64,000 nt of DNA from positions 18,524 to 82,523 of the forward strand of contig JAUQQQ010000001.1 of the NCBI GenBank assembly GCA_030549815.1. The letters run 5' to 3'. The notes below the pieces were generated by a model. The model ran no database searches and had not been told where the DNA came from. It was given only the letters and a program-made list of their open reading frames with translations. Position numbers and translations under genes: made by a program. Of the stretch, positions 1 through 8,216 are shown one piece after another (position 1 is the first letter of the stretch; each line of letters starts with the position of its first letter). The stretch comes from a bacterium (GTDB taxonomy: Bacteria > DRYD01).

Positions 1-181
1 CCTTGAATTTGTCCTTGTTATAGAAGTAAAGTGTAAAAGAAAATAGAAAACCCAAATAAGTTCCTGTATCTCTGGCACAGACAAAAAACTGATGCCCATC
101 AAAACTCTGAAAACTTCTCTCTGTTATCTGATGGCAAAGAGGAGAAAATAACGTAAAGAAAAAATCATAAATACTTTCCAT
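1..181 (-). CDS. DUF2085 family membrane protein, N-terminal part only
   Basis: Not in the ORF track because it is cut by the window edge. Reading the minus strand from an ATG at 181 gives about 60 residues (MESIYDFFFTLFSPLCHQIT..., then SFDGHQFFVCARDTGTYLGF) running off the left end. The CHQ...RSF...CAR-TG-YLG pattern is the hallmark of DUF2085, small integral membrane proteins of unknown function. Many members have CARCTG; here the second Cys is Asp (CARDTG), which I believe also occurs in the family. No clear Shine-Dalgarno is seen. The function is unknown; the family assignment is fairly sure. Confidence 0.75.
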   Translation of the reverse strand, partial: MESIYDFFFTLFSPLCHQITERSFQSFDGHQFFVCARDTGTYLGFLFSFTLYFYNKDKFK

Positions 182-590
182 CACAAATAATTTTCTATTT
201 TTCCCTTATTCAACCTTTTAAGTAATATACCCTTAGTTGGAAGTTATAACTTTTTGGATTCTTTTGTAGTACATTGTGCCAAATTTGCTACAGTGTAACA
301 TACTTTACATAAACTATCAAACAGTAAGCCAAAAGCAAGGAATTGCCGCTATTTCAAAGCTAAAAATTCTGAATATCCACACGCAAAAACCATTTACAAA
401 AACCCATACACTTACTTATCGTTTTTTCTACCAATCTGGTTTTCTGTTGATAATAACATTTCCAATCGTCTCACTTTATCAAGATTTCCATTATTTTAAT
501 TAAGTATTTTTTTTACAAAAAACCAAGTTTTTTAACATTTTTTACAAAAAAAATGTTTTTTAAAAAAGAAAATTTTTAATAAAGTAAAAC
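182..590. other. about 410-bp intergenic region, no convincing gene
   Basis: This is AT-rich sequence between the divergent DUF2085 and coiled-coil genes. The 75-codon ORF of the track (276..503, +) has no ribosome binding site and its composition does not look like a protein. A short stretch on the minus strand (around 400-470) reads like an amphipathic helix but is interrupted by stops, so a remnant is possible and unproven. The right part holds T/A tracts and two TTTACA boxes that probably belong to the promoter of the next gene. Confidence 0.4.
534..549 (+). promoter_or_regulatory. AACATTTTTTACAAAA motif upstream of the coiled-coil gene
   Basis: The 16-mer AACATTTTTTACAAAA lies about 55 bp before the start at 605, with a second TTTACA at about 512. 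Nearly the same string is found before the NlpC gene (4093) and the sigH gene (50715), and a reduced form before the lytic transglycosylase (about 56652). It may be a -35-like element or a regulator site. The shared motif is seen; its role is inferred. Confidence 0.4.
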
Positions 591-604
591 AGGAGGTGAT
601 GAAG

Positions 605-1249
605 ATGTCAGAAATCAATTCAGTAGGTTCCGGAGCAAGTAACGTATCATCTGCACAAAGTTCCTCAGCAGCACAGTCAAGTAATGTAAATCAAGGTTCT
701 TCAATAAATGAAACCCGAAATGAACAAACACAACAATCAAATAATGATGAAAACTTAAAAGACAAAGACAAAACCGAAAAAGATGAAGAAAAGAAAAAAT
801 TACAAGAAGAAATTGATAAACTTAAAAAGGAAATAGAAGAATTGAAAAAACAATTACAAAATCAACCCAAAGGAAATAGCAACTCTAATTCCCAAAAGCC
901 ACAGCAATCACAACAAGCACAAAATGATCCTAACCAAAACCAAAACGATCCTAATCAGTTGATACTTCAAGATATAGCAGCAGTTTTACAAGCTGCACAA
1001 CAAGGTGGACAAGGACTTCAACAAGCAGTAGGAAAACTAAAACAAGACTACACAATGATTAAATCAATGAATATTCCTCTTAAACCAGAAGTTGATCAAA
1101 TGGCACAACAAGTATTACAACAATTCGGAGGTGGCGCAGGCGTAGGACAAAATCCTGCAGGAATAGCGCAAGGGTTAAATCCAACACAAGCAGTTAATCC
1201 ACTTAACAATACAGCATCTGCCAATATAGGCAGACAAAACTTTATATAA
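605..1249 (+). CDS. Gln/Asn/Ser-rich coiled-coil protein of unknown function
   Basis: I do not recognise this protein. The track starts at GTG 596, but AGGAGGTGAT (591-600) overlaps that codon and lies 8 nt before ATG 605, so MSEINSVGSG... is the better start (214 aa). Residues 1-45 are Ser/Asn/Gln-rich with no Sec signal peptide. Residues about 55-90 are a charged coiled coil (EIDKLKKEIEELKKQL). A Gln/Pro/Asn linker follows, then a helical part (LILQDIAAVLQAAQQGGQG) and a Gly/Asn-rich tail. The gene stands alone, with a strong terminator at its 3' end. The soluble, low-complexity composition suggests a structural, secreted or surface protein, possibly exported by a non-Sec route; that is inference. 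It shares its upstream motif with two cell-wall hydrolase genes and sigH. Confidence 0.7.
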   Translation: MSEINSVGSGASNVSSAQSSSAAQSSNVNQGSSINETRNEQTQQSNNDENLKDKDKTEKDEEKKKLQEEIDKLKKEIEELKKQLQNQPKGNSNSNSQKPQQSQQAQNDPNQNQNDPNQLILQDIAAVLQAAQQGGQGLQQAVGKLKQDYTMIKSMNIPLKPEVDQMAQQVLQQFGGGAGVGQNPAGIAQGLNPTQAVNPLNNTASANIGRQNFI

Positions 1250-1277
1250 AAATTCGATATAGCCACAATATGAAATT

Positions 1278-1306
1278 AAAAGGGGGATTATCTTAATCCC
1301 CCTTTT
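1278..1306. terminator. bidirectional intrinsic terminator
   Basis: AAAAGGGGGATTA-tct-TAATCCCCCTTTT is a perfect 13-bp stem with a 3-nt loop and A/T tracts on both sides. It lies between the rightward coiled-coil gene and the leftward glycosyltransferase and can serve both. Confidence 0.9.
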
Positions 1307-1312
1307 AGTTTT

Positions 1313-2260
1313 CTAAATTCCAATAATCAATTTTTCAATATCCTTTAATTGCGAATATTTTAAAAGAAAAATTTTAGATACATTAGAGAAAGGAGCCCAT
1401 CTCTTAACCCTATAATCAAAACCTTGATCAGGAAAAATGGAAATAACGACAGGGACGTTAAAAAATGAAGCCAAGTGAACAGGACCTGTATCAAAACCAA
1501 CCAACATAAAACTTTCTAAACACAATTCTACATAATCCATTATGTTCTCAATAAAAACTTTCCTTACATTCCCAATATCAATATCCATATATTTCTTTTC
1601 ATAAGGGCCAAATACAACCAAAACATCACCAAATTTTTGCAAATAATTTATCAATGTTTCATAATGCTCCAATTTTGCTCCTAAATCAAAAGATTTATAA
1701 GTCCAATGTAAAACAATTTTTTTTCTCTCTTTATTTTGAAAATCACCAAAAATCCTATAATCATAGAAATTAAAAATTTCATCTTTAAAAACTCTCATCT
1801 TTTCATAAATATCATTATTTACCAACAAAAAAGAATGAAGGATAAAGTTAAAAGTATTCAAAATATCATGCCCTTCAAAAATATTTTCAAAATCAATAAA
1901 AAAATATTTCTGATAAAAAAAATTCTTGCTAAATAAAAATTTATACATTTTCGAGATTAGTTTTGAAGAGTAAGAAGAGATAATTTTGTATTTTGAAGGG
2001 AAATTAATTATTTTTTTGAAATGTTTAAAATTCCTAATCTTCCCCCACGGACCTAAAAAAATAACTAAATCAGTTTCTCTATAAGAATCAATACTTTGTA
2101 AAATCACTTCTCCATTACAGAATAAATTCCCAACAAAATTGGAAAAATTGTTCAAATAATAAATTTTTCCATCAAAAATCGATGATAATATCTTAAGAGT
2201 TGGTATAGTAAAAAGGGTATCTCCTAACCCATCATCACGATAAATTGCTATACTTTTCAT
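1313..2260 (-). CDS. glycosyltransferase family 9 (heptosyltransferase-like)
   Basis: The 315-aa protein starts MKSIAIYRDDGLGDTLFTIP, the usual GT9 N-terminus (nucleotide-sugar glycosyltransferases with a GT-B fold, such as LPS heptosyltransferases I and II). Near residue 255 it has GFDTGPVHLASFFNVPVV, the family donor-site signature. It probably transfers a heptose or related sugar to lipid A-core or another surface glycan on the cytoplasmic face of the inner membrane. It is the last gene of a leftward group beginning with gmd, which supports surface-polysaccharide synthesis. The middle (residues 90-160) is Phe/Tyr/Lys-rich and divergent, so the exact sugar cannot be stated. No clear ribosome binding site is seen. 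Confidence 0.8.
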   Translation of the reverse strand: MKSIAIYRDDGLGDTLFTIPTLKILSSIFDGKIYYLNNFSNFVGNLFCNGEVILQSIDSYRETDLVIFLGPWGKIRNFKHFKKIINFPSKYKIISSYSSKLISKMYKFLFSKNFFYQKYFFIDFENIFEGHDILNTFNFILHSFLLVNNDIYEKMRVFKDEIFNFYDYRIFGDFQNKERKKIVLHWTYKSFDLGAKLEHYETLINYLQKFGDVLVVFGPYEKKYMDIDIGNVRKVFIENIMDYVELCLESFMLVGFDTGPVHLASFFNVPVVISIFPDQGFDYRVKRWAPFSNVSKIFLLKYSQLKDIEKLIIGI

Positions 2261-2334
2261 CGTGTTTGATTTAATAATTTAATAATATTTTCTATAACAT
2301 TTGAAATGTTTTTTTACCTTTTCCTTTATTATCA

Positions 2335-2958
2335 CTATGTTCTTTTAACTCCAAATAAGGCAAACTTATATATCCATATTATGCCAATGATATTCTCAAA
2401 TTTTTTGTTTACTACCAAAGCTAAGAAAACTCCCAAGCATTCAATTAAAATAAGAATAGCATTTTTATAATATCCATATCCATTATAGTGTCCACTATCA
2501 TGGTGGTCTCCAGCATCATGGTAGTCCCCACCATCATGATGGCGCCCCTTTGAGCCACCATCAGAATCTCCGTGCGACCCTTGATGATAAGAATCAACAG
2601 TAATAGCTTGACTTTCTATTCCAGAAGCAACATCAGCAATATTTTTTAATCTACTGAAAATTTCATTTGCTGCTTCCTTCAATTCCACATAATTTTTTTC
2701 CTCAGCAAATGAAATTATTTTATTAGTTTTCTCTTCTATTGTTTTTATATTTTCTCTTAATTCTTGTAAAGCTGTTTCAAGATATTTTTTAGATATCCAA
2801 ATTTCCAAATCCGATTTTTCTATACTTGTTTTTCCTATATTTTGTTTGTTTTTATTTGCCTTCTTTCGATGAGCGAATAGAATAAAGATTGTAATGATTA
2901 TAGCAATAATTGGAGCCCAAATAACTAAAAACTTTGCAATATTTTCACCAATAACCAT
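2335..2958 (-). CDS. membrane protein with His/Gly/Asp-rich segment
   Basis: I do not recognise this 207-aa protein. It has an N-terminal transmembrane helix (about residues 8-28), a basic stretch, a coiled-coil-like part (about 45-115), a low-complexity His/Asp/Gly segment (about 120-160, with HHDGGDYHDAGDHHDSGH), and a C-terminal hydrophobic helix (about 165-185). The His/Asp cluster could bind divalent metal; this is inference. It sits between gmd and the GT9 gene on the same strand, with short gaps (32 and 74 bp), so it is probably in that operon. A comparable His/Asp-rich loop between membrane segments occurs in the NfeD-like protein at 9.4-10.0 kb. Confidence 0.65.
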   Translation of the reverse strand: MVIGENIAKFLVIWAPIIAIIITIFILFAHRKKANKNKQNIGKTSIEKSDLEIWISKKYLETALQELRENIKTIEEKTNKIISFAEEKNYVELKEAANEIFSRLKNIADVASGIESQAITVDSYHQGSHGDSDGGSKGRHHDGGDYHDAGDHHDSGHYNGYGYYKNAILILIECLGVFLALVVNKKFENIIGIIWIYKFALFGVKRT

Positions 2959-2990
2959 TTAAATCACCATCCATTAATTTTTAAAACAAA

Positions 2991-4016
2991 TTACTTTACT
3001 TTTAGCATTTCCAGATCCTTCAATTCTTCTTCAACCATTATCTCTATTAATTTATCGAATTTAGTTTTTGGTTCCCACCCCAATACCTTCTTTGCTTTTG
3101 AGTAATCACCTACTAACAGATCAACTTCAGAGGGTCTGAAAAACTCTGGGTCTGTTTCTACTCTTATAAAACCTTTATTATCAACAGCAACTATTCTATT
3201 ATTTTTTTCTTCCCACTTTATTTCAATTCCCACACATTGGAAAGCTTTTTCGATAAGTTCTTTGACGCTGTGTGTTTCGCCAGTTGCTAAAACAAAATCA
3301 TCAGGGTAATCATGTTGCATCATTAAATACATACCATATACGTATTCAGGGGCATATCCCCAATCCCTTTTAGCCCAAATATTACCAACTTTGAAACTTT
3401 CCAACATACCTTTCTTTACCATACAAACGCTATTAACAACTTTTTTTGTGATAAATTCGATTGATCGTAAAGGAGACTCATGATTAAACAAAATCCCACA
3501 GGTATTGAACATTCCATAAGCTTCTCTGTAATTTACGGTAATCCAGTGAGCAAATAATTTCGAAACACCATATGGACTTCTTGGATAAAAAGGAGTTGTT
3601 TCCTTTTGAGGTATCTCTTGAACTTTACCAAATAATTCAGAAGTAGATGCTTGGTAAAATTTTGAATCCTTAGAAAATAACCTAATTGCTTCCAAAATCC
3701 TTAATACTCCTAAAGCGTTAACATTTGAAGTAAGCAATGGTTGCTTAAATGAAGCATGAACAAAACTCTGAGCAGCCAAATTATAAATCTCATCAAATTT
3801 ATTTTCTTTAATTACTTCAAAAACATTACTTTCTTCCAATAAATCCATGTATATTATTTTAACTTTGTCTTTAATTTTTAATTTTTCCAACCTCCAATAA
3901 GAGGAGTCTGAGCTTCGTCTATCAGCACCATAAACCTCATATCCCATCTCCAACAATAGCTTTGCTAAATAAGCTCCATCCTGGCCTCTTATCCCAGTTA
4001 TCAGCGCTTTTTTCAT
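2991..4016 (-). CDS. gmd: GDP-mannose 4,6-dehydratase
   Basis: The 341-aa short-chain dehydrogenase/reductase converts GDP-D-mannose to GDP-4-keto-6-deoxymannose, the precursor of GDP-fucose, rhamnose or perosamine-type sugars. The NAD(P) loop is GIRGQDGAYLA at residue 8; the active-site part has QASTSELFGK and the YGVSK (YxxxK) motif. Length is normal for the family. ATG 4016 is preceded by GGAGG (TAGGAGGTCGTGT). It is the first gene of the leftward surface-sugar operon with the His-rich membrane protein and GT9. No GDP-fucose synthase is next to it, so the final sugar is unknown. Confidence 0.92.
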   Translation of the reverse strand: MKKALITGIRGQDGAYLAKLLLEMGYEVYGADRRSSDSSYWRLEKLKIKDKVKIIYMDLLEESNVFEVIKENKFDEIYNLAAQSFVHASFKQPLLTSNVNALGVLRILEAIRLFSKDSKFYQASTSELFGKVQEIPQKETTPFYPRSPYGVSKLFAHWITVNYREAYGMFNTCGILFNHESPLRSIEFITKKVVNSVCMVKKGMLESFKVGNIWAKRDWGYAPEYVYGMYLMMQHDYPDDFVLATGETHSVKELIEKAFQCVGIEIKWEEKNNRIVAVDNKGFIRVETDPEFFRPSEVDLLVGDYSKAKKVLGWEPKTKFDKLIEIMVEEELKDLEMLKVK

Positions 4017-4092
4017 ACACGACCTCCTAACTCAAACACTATTTTTGCTCTTCTAATTAATCTATTTTTTTTAAAACATTTAATCCCTTTTT

Positions 4093-4108
4093 TACATTTT
4101 TTACAAAA
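4093..4108 (+). promoter_or_regulatory. TACATTTTTTACAAAA motif upstream of the NlpC gene
   Basis: It differs from the motif at 534 only in its first base, and lies about 75 bp before the start codon at 4181, inside the 164-bp divergent spacer between gmd and the NlpC/P60 gene. Confidence 0.4.
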
Positions 4109-4180
4109 TAATGCTTGATTTTAAAACAAATTCTGTTAGTTAATTAATAGGGGAACACCAAACAAAAAGGGGGGATTAAG

Positions 4181-5071
4181 ATGTTCGGTATAAATTCAAT
4201 CAATTTCAACATGACAAACATAAATACCCTTAACTTTAAATACAACCAAATATCTATTGGATTTAACAACCAAATTAATGATAGCTTAAATTTATCCGGA
4301 TTATCAAATACTAACCCGTTTGTGACAGGATTAATAGGTGGATTAACAGGAGGGTTAATTGGGGGATTACTTGGAGGACTTCTGTCAAATAACCCAATGT
4401 CTTTCGGTTTCCCTCAACAACAAAATAATCAAAACATTAATAACCAATTACTCTTAAGTTTACTAATACTCTTGGTTTCACTAATCTTATCGCAAAATTC
4501 ACAAGGGGGAGGAATACCATTCGGTACACCTTTTGGAAACCAACTCGGATCACCTCTTGGATCACCATTGGGCGCACCATTCGGAGGAATGAATCCTCCA
4601 TACTTTGGTTATCCCAATAGCCCCCTACAAAATAATCCTTTACAAAATAATCCTCTACAAAATAACCCTCAACAAAATAATCCAGCTGATCAATCCATAG
4701 GTGGAGGAAATGGGAACGTAGTTAATTTAGCTTTACAACAAGTTGGAAAACCCTATGTATTTGGAGCAGAGGGTCCAAACGCATTCGACTGCTCTGGTTT
4801 AGTTCAATGGGTATTTAAAAGATGCGGTAAAAATTTACCAAGAACAGCAGAAGAGCAATTCAGAGTAGGCACGCCAGTTCAAAAAAATCAGCTGCAACCG
4901 GGAGATTTGGTATTCTTTGCAAACACTTACAAACCAGGTATATCCCACGTAGGTATATATATAGGAAACGGGAAATTTGTCCATGCAGCAAACAGTAGAG
5001 AAGGAGTAAAAGTTAGTAGTCTATCGGAAAGCTATTACGTGCAACATTATGCTGGCGCCAAAAGAGTATAA
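4181..5071 (+). CDS. NlpC/P60 peptidoglycan endopeptidase with glycine-zipper N-terminal module
   Basis: 296 aa. The C-terminal 110 residues are an NlpC/P60 domain, which cleaves peptide links in peptidoglycan: catalytic Cys in FDCSGLVQW, His in SHVGIYIGNG, third residue in the HAAN region. The N-terminal 170 residues are unusual. MFGINSINFN begins a 45-residue Asn/Ile/Ser-rich stretch; then come a glycine zipper (GLIGGLTGGLIGGLLGGLL), a Gln/Asn linker, a hydrophobic helix (NQLLLSLLILLVSLIL), a PFG/PLG-rich linker and three to four PLQNN repeats. There is no normal Sec signal. The same order of parts occurs in the lytic transglycosylase at 56.7 kb. The start is set by AAGGGGGG just upstream of ATG 4181. 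The 3' end overlaps the convergent YfhO-like gene by 59 bp. Confidence 0.85.
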   Translation: MFGINSINFNMTNINTLNFKYNQISIGFNNQINDSLNLSGLSNTNPFVTGLIGGLTGGLIGGLLGGLLSNNPMSFGFPQQQNNQNINNQLLLSLLILLVSLILSQNSQGGGIPFGTPFGNQLGSPLGSPLGAPFGGMNPPYFGYPNSPLQNNPLQNNPLQNNPQQNNPADQSIGGGNGNVVNLALQQVGKPYVFGAEGPNAFDCSGLVQWVFKRCGKNLPRTAEEQFRVGTPVQKNQLQPGDLVFFANTYKPGISHVGIYIGNGKFVHAANSREGVKVSSLSESYYVQHYAGAKRV

Positions 5072-7868
5072 CCCAAAATACAAACAAATAAAAATAAATA
5101 AAGAAAAAATTCAAGTACAATAAGAAAAGAGGGAAAGGTTGATAAATAAACCTTATTTTACCTTTACCTTTCTCAACAAAAACACCTTTTACAATCCCAT
5201 TAACCTTTATTATAGGTAATTCATGGTTATCCCTAATTGCTTTCCATCCCCTATAATATAAATCATTAAAAACAATCAAACTAAACCCATCAGTTTCATA
5301 AAAAATATCAATATAATTACTACCCCTCTTTTCTATTTTTACCTTCGCTTTCTTTATATCTTTCCCAAAATAAGAAGCTTTTTCAATAAATACAGTAAGA
5401 GGATCATTTTGTAAAGTTAAAAAACTATACTTCACATCTTCAATACTATCAACAAACTTTACAGAAGAAGGAGAAAAAACGATAGGCAAAGCGTAAGGGT
5501 TCTCATAAACTTCACTCCCCATAAAACTACTATCATAAATATAAGCTTTTCTACTCAAACCATTGCCAGGCACAACAAAAGGAAAACTATAAACATCTAT
5601 ATCCTTTATTTCATAAATCCTTGAAAAACTATTAACAGGATAGATATTTATTTGGAGATTAACGAAATCCGCCTGATTTTGGAAATCAATAATAAAAGGA
5701 ACAACAACTTGAACCCATCTACTACTATCAATATAATAATCATTCAAAAAATAATACGATAAGGACTTGTTATTAATATCCTTAACTTCAATACCTAAAC
5801 CATCGGATATATTAAAAACCAACCGCCTATACTTATATAAAAAACTAACTTTATTAACTCTTGCTTTAAAACAAACAAGCAAAGCCTTATTCAAACTTCT
5901 ATTCTTAAAATTTAAAACTATTCTGGAGTCTTGTTTCAAAGTCAAAACATTATTAACAAGTTCAACTTTAATATTTTTAGAGTTATTAAAAATTTCAGAT
6001 AAATCATCAAACCTATATTTATCTATTTCAACATTTCCTTTCCTTAGTGCACCTACATTTACAAACTTTCCATACTTTTCCTTGAATTCCTCATTTATAA
6101 AAATGTATTTGACAGAAAAAGCACTTAATAAGTTATTATTTAGAATAAAAAAGTAATCATTTGGTTGTATAAAACTACCGTTCATCCATATATTAAAAAG
6201 TTTAACAAAATCAAAAGGGATAACAGGTTCGTAATAATTTAACATTCTCTTTCCAACTACCCCTGGAAAAATTAATGGAAAACCAGTAAAATAAGCTATC
6301 CTATAGTTATTGTCGAATTTTTTTATAAAATTGAGGTAGTTAATAATGTTTTCTCTTTTTCCCCACCAACTGGACACATAAGAAGGGCTAATGTTGTAAA
6401 AAAACCAAAAACTCTCAAAAAAGAAAATAACAAATAAAATCGACAAAATTTCAAACCTAAAATCCCTATTAAGCCACCAAAACAAACCAATAACGACAAA
6501 AAATAGAATACCAAATAGTAATGGAAAATACAAATCAGGAGTGTTAATGTTAATCTTTGAAAGATTTTTCCCGACCTCAGGATTTACAAAAAACCAAAAT
6601 GAAAGAAAAAATAACACAAATATAGTAATAATAGAAACTTTAACAAAATTAAAAAATTCTTGCTTTTCTTTCAAGATAAAATGCAAAGAAAAAGGTATGA
6701 AAATAGATTGAACCAAACTTATCTCCATCAAATGTCGTGCCACCACCCTAACCTTGGAATAAAAAGGAAAATCAAAAAGAAGATAATGAAAGATTAAATT
6801 ATACTTGCCCAAGGACAAAATAAATACAACGATACCAGAAAAAGCCAAAACTTTCAATAACCCTTCTATATCCTTTTGTTGAAAAACTTTGACAAAAGCA
6901 AAAATTGTTAAAAATAAGGAAACAGAAGAACTGTAAGCCAAGAATTCAAAAGATATAGTACCAGTCGAAGGTCCGTAATAAGTAGGATTGCTTATACTAC
7001 CACCAAATATGAAAGGTATAACTTGATTAATAAGAGCAAAAATAGGAAAAGATCCCTGATTATAAGTCTCGAAATTTATATAGTTTCTGACCGATATTTT
7101 TGATAACTCCAGAACTTCATAAGCAAACAAAAATATCAATGGAAAACTTAAAATAAGAGAAAAAAATAATACCCACAATAAACGATAATTCAAAAAAATT
7201 CCATAAATAATCAAAAAAATAAAAGAATAAAGAAAAGCTTGAGGATAGCCCGCTAAAAACTGATACCCTAACGATAAAGATAACCCCAAAAAAAACACAA
7301 AATTTTCCCTTATATTAACCAACCAACTTTTATTTCTATCATAATTATCACAAATTATTGAAAAAAACAATAAACTAAGAGGTAAGTAAGGAATAGAATT
7401 TTGCAAAGGAACAAAATCAACATGAGATAAAATAAATGAGCTAAGCCCAAACAAAAAACCAGATAAAACAGCAAAAAATCTTTCTAATCCAATTTTTCTA
7501 TAAATAAACGACGCGAATAAAAAACCAAAAAACTGAGCCATAACAAAATGAATAAAAATACTAAAATTATACGCCCAATAAGGATCAAAAAATCTATATA
7601 ACAAAAGATTAAAAGGGTACAAACCTCCTGCCTGAACTATACCCAAAAAAGGTAATCCCAAAGCCTGATAAGGATACCACAAAGGAAACTCCCCGTTTTT
7701 CAAACAATTACTATAAAATAATCTTAACGGTAAGAATTGGTTATAACTATCCGCAGACCCTATAATATGATCTTTTACAGGTATAAAAAAAACAAAAACT
7801 AAAAAGCAATAAAATATTAAAACATCAAGATTAAATTTCCTTACAAGATAAAATATCCTACCCAACAA
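5013..7868 (-). CDS. YfhO-like multi-spanning membrane protein (GT-C type)
   Basis: 951 aa with about 12 N-terminal hydrophobic helices and a soluble C-terminal half. The early part reads NGEFPLWYPYQALGLPFLG then QAGGLYPFNLLLY, the signature of YfhO/PF09586 bacterial membrane proteins, thought to be polyprenyl-phosphate-dependent glycosyltransferases that decorate surface polymers. The start is a TTG (7868), 2 nt after the stop of the upstream gene. The next in-frame stop upstream is at 7893, and no ATG lies near, so the TTG with translational coupling is the likely choice. Its last 59 bp are antisense to the NlpC gene. The exact substrate is unknown. Confidence 0.75.
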   Translation of the reverse strand: MLGRIFYLVRKFNLDVLIFYCFLVFVFFIPVKDHIIGSADSYNQFLPLRLFYSNCLKNGEFPLWYPYQALGLPFLGIVQAGGLYPFNLLLYRFFDPYWAYNFSIFIHFVMAQFFGFLFASFIYRKIGLERFFAVLSGFLFGLSSFILSHVDFVPLQNSIPYLPLSLLFFSIICDNYDRNKSWLVNIRENFVFFLGLSLSLGYQFLAGYPQAFLYSFIFLIIYGIFLNYRLLWVLFFSLILSFPLIFLFAYEVLELSKISVRNYINFETYNQGSFPIFALINQVIPFIFGGSISNPTYYGPSTGTISFEFLAYSSSVSLFLTIFAFVKVFQQKDIEGLLKVLAFSGIVVFILSLGKYNLIFHYLLFDFPFYSKVRVVARHLMEISLVQSIFIPFSLHFILKEKQEFFNFVKVSIITIFVLFFLSFWFFVNPEVGKNLSKININTPDLYFPLLFGILFFVVIGLFWWLNRDFRFEILSILFVIFFFESFWFFYNISPSYVSSWWGKRENIINYLNFIKKFDNNYRIAYFTGFPLIFPGVVGKRMLNYYEPVIPFDFVKLFNIWMNGSFIQPNDYFFILNNNLLSAFSVKYIFINEEFKEKYGKFVNVGALRKGNVEIDKYRFDDLSEIFNNSKNIKVELVNNVLTLKQDSRIVLNFKNRSLNKALLVCFKARVNKVSFLYKYRRLVFNISDGLGIEVKDINNKSLSYYFLNDYYIDSSRWVQVVVPFIIDFQNQADFVNLQINIYPVNSFSRIYEIKDIDVYSFPFVVPGNGLSRKAYIYDSSFMGSEVYENPYALPIVFSPSSVKFVDSIEDVKYSFLTLQNDPLTVFIEKASYFGKDIKKAKVKIEKRGSNYIDIFYETDGFSLIVFNDLYYRGWKAIRDNHELPIIKVNGIVKGVFVEKGKGKIRFIYQPFPLFLLYLNFFFIYFYLFVFWVILFWRQHNVARNSFPIDY

Positions 7869-7870
7869 CT

Positions 7871-8170
7871 TTATTGAATTTTCTTCAATACACTATCAAC
7901 CTTTTCTTGTATCCTATTACTTTTCCCTTTTCTGCAATCGATTTTCAATAAAACGCTAACTCTATTGTTTTCTTTTTCAACTTCACTTATAGCATTTTTT
8001 ATTACTTGGAATAATTGGTCTATATTTTCACTTTCAATTATTGTTCCCATAGCGGTTAATTGAAATTCTAATCCTGATTTTTGAATAATTTTGAAAGCTT
8101 TTGCTACCTCTTCAGAAACGCTTTCCTTCTTTCCTATTGGAGTAATGCTAACAAAAGCTAAGTAGCTCAT
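7871..8170 (-). CDS. MTH1187/YkoF-type thiamine-binding protein (DUF77)
   Basis: The 99-aa protein has the ferredoxin-like fold of the DUF77/PF01910 family. The start SYLAFVSITPIGK is followed by conserved LTAMGTIIES around residue 40, the usual pattern. Family members bind thiamine or related ligands and form tetramers; the cellular role is not settled. It lies between ispG (46 bp upstream) and the YfhO-like gene (2 bp downstream) on the same strand, so it is probably cotranscribed. IspG and thiamine synthesis both draw on 1-deoxyxylulose 5-phosphate chemistry, but a functional link here is only a guess. Confidence 0.8.
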   Translation of the reverse strand: MSYLAFVSITPIGKKESVSEEVAKAFKIIQKSGLEFQLTAMGTIIESENIDQLFQVIKNAISEVEKENNRVSVLLKIDCRKGKSNRIQEKVDSVLKKIQ

Positions 8171-8216
8171 TCTAAACTACCTCCACTAACATTAACCAAC
8201 CCTCTGAAACACTTAT

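Noticed and set aside
276-503. 75-codon rightward ORF in the left intergenic region
   Set aside because: No ribosome site and no domain; composition fits chance in AT-rich DNA.
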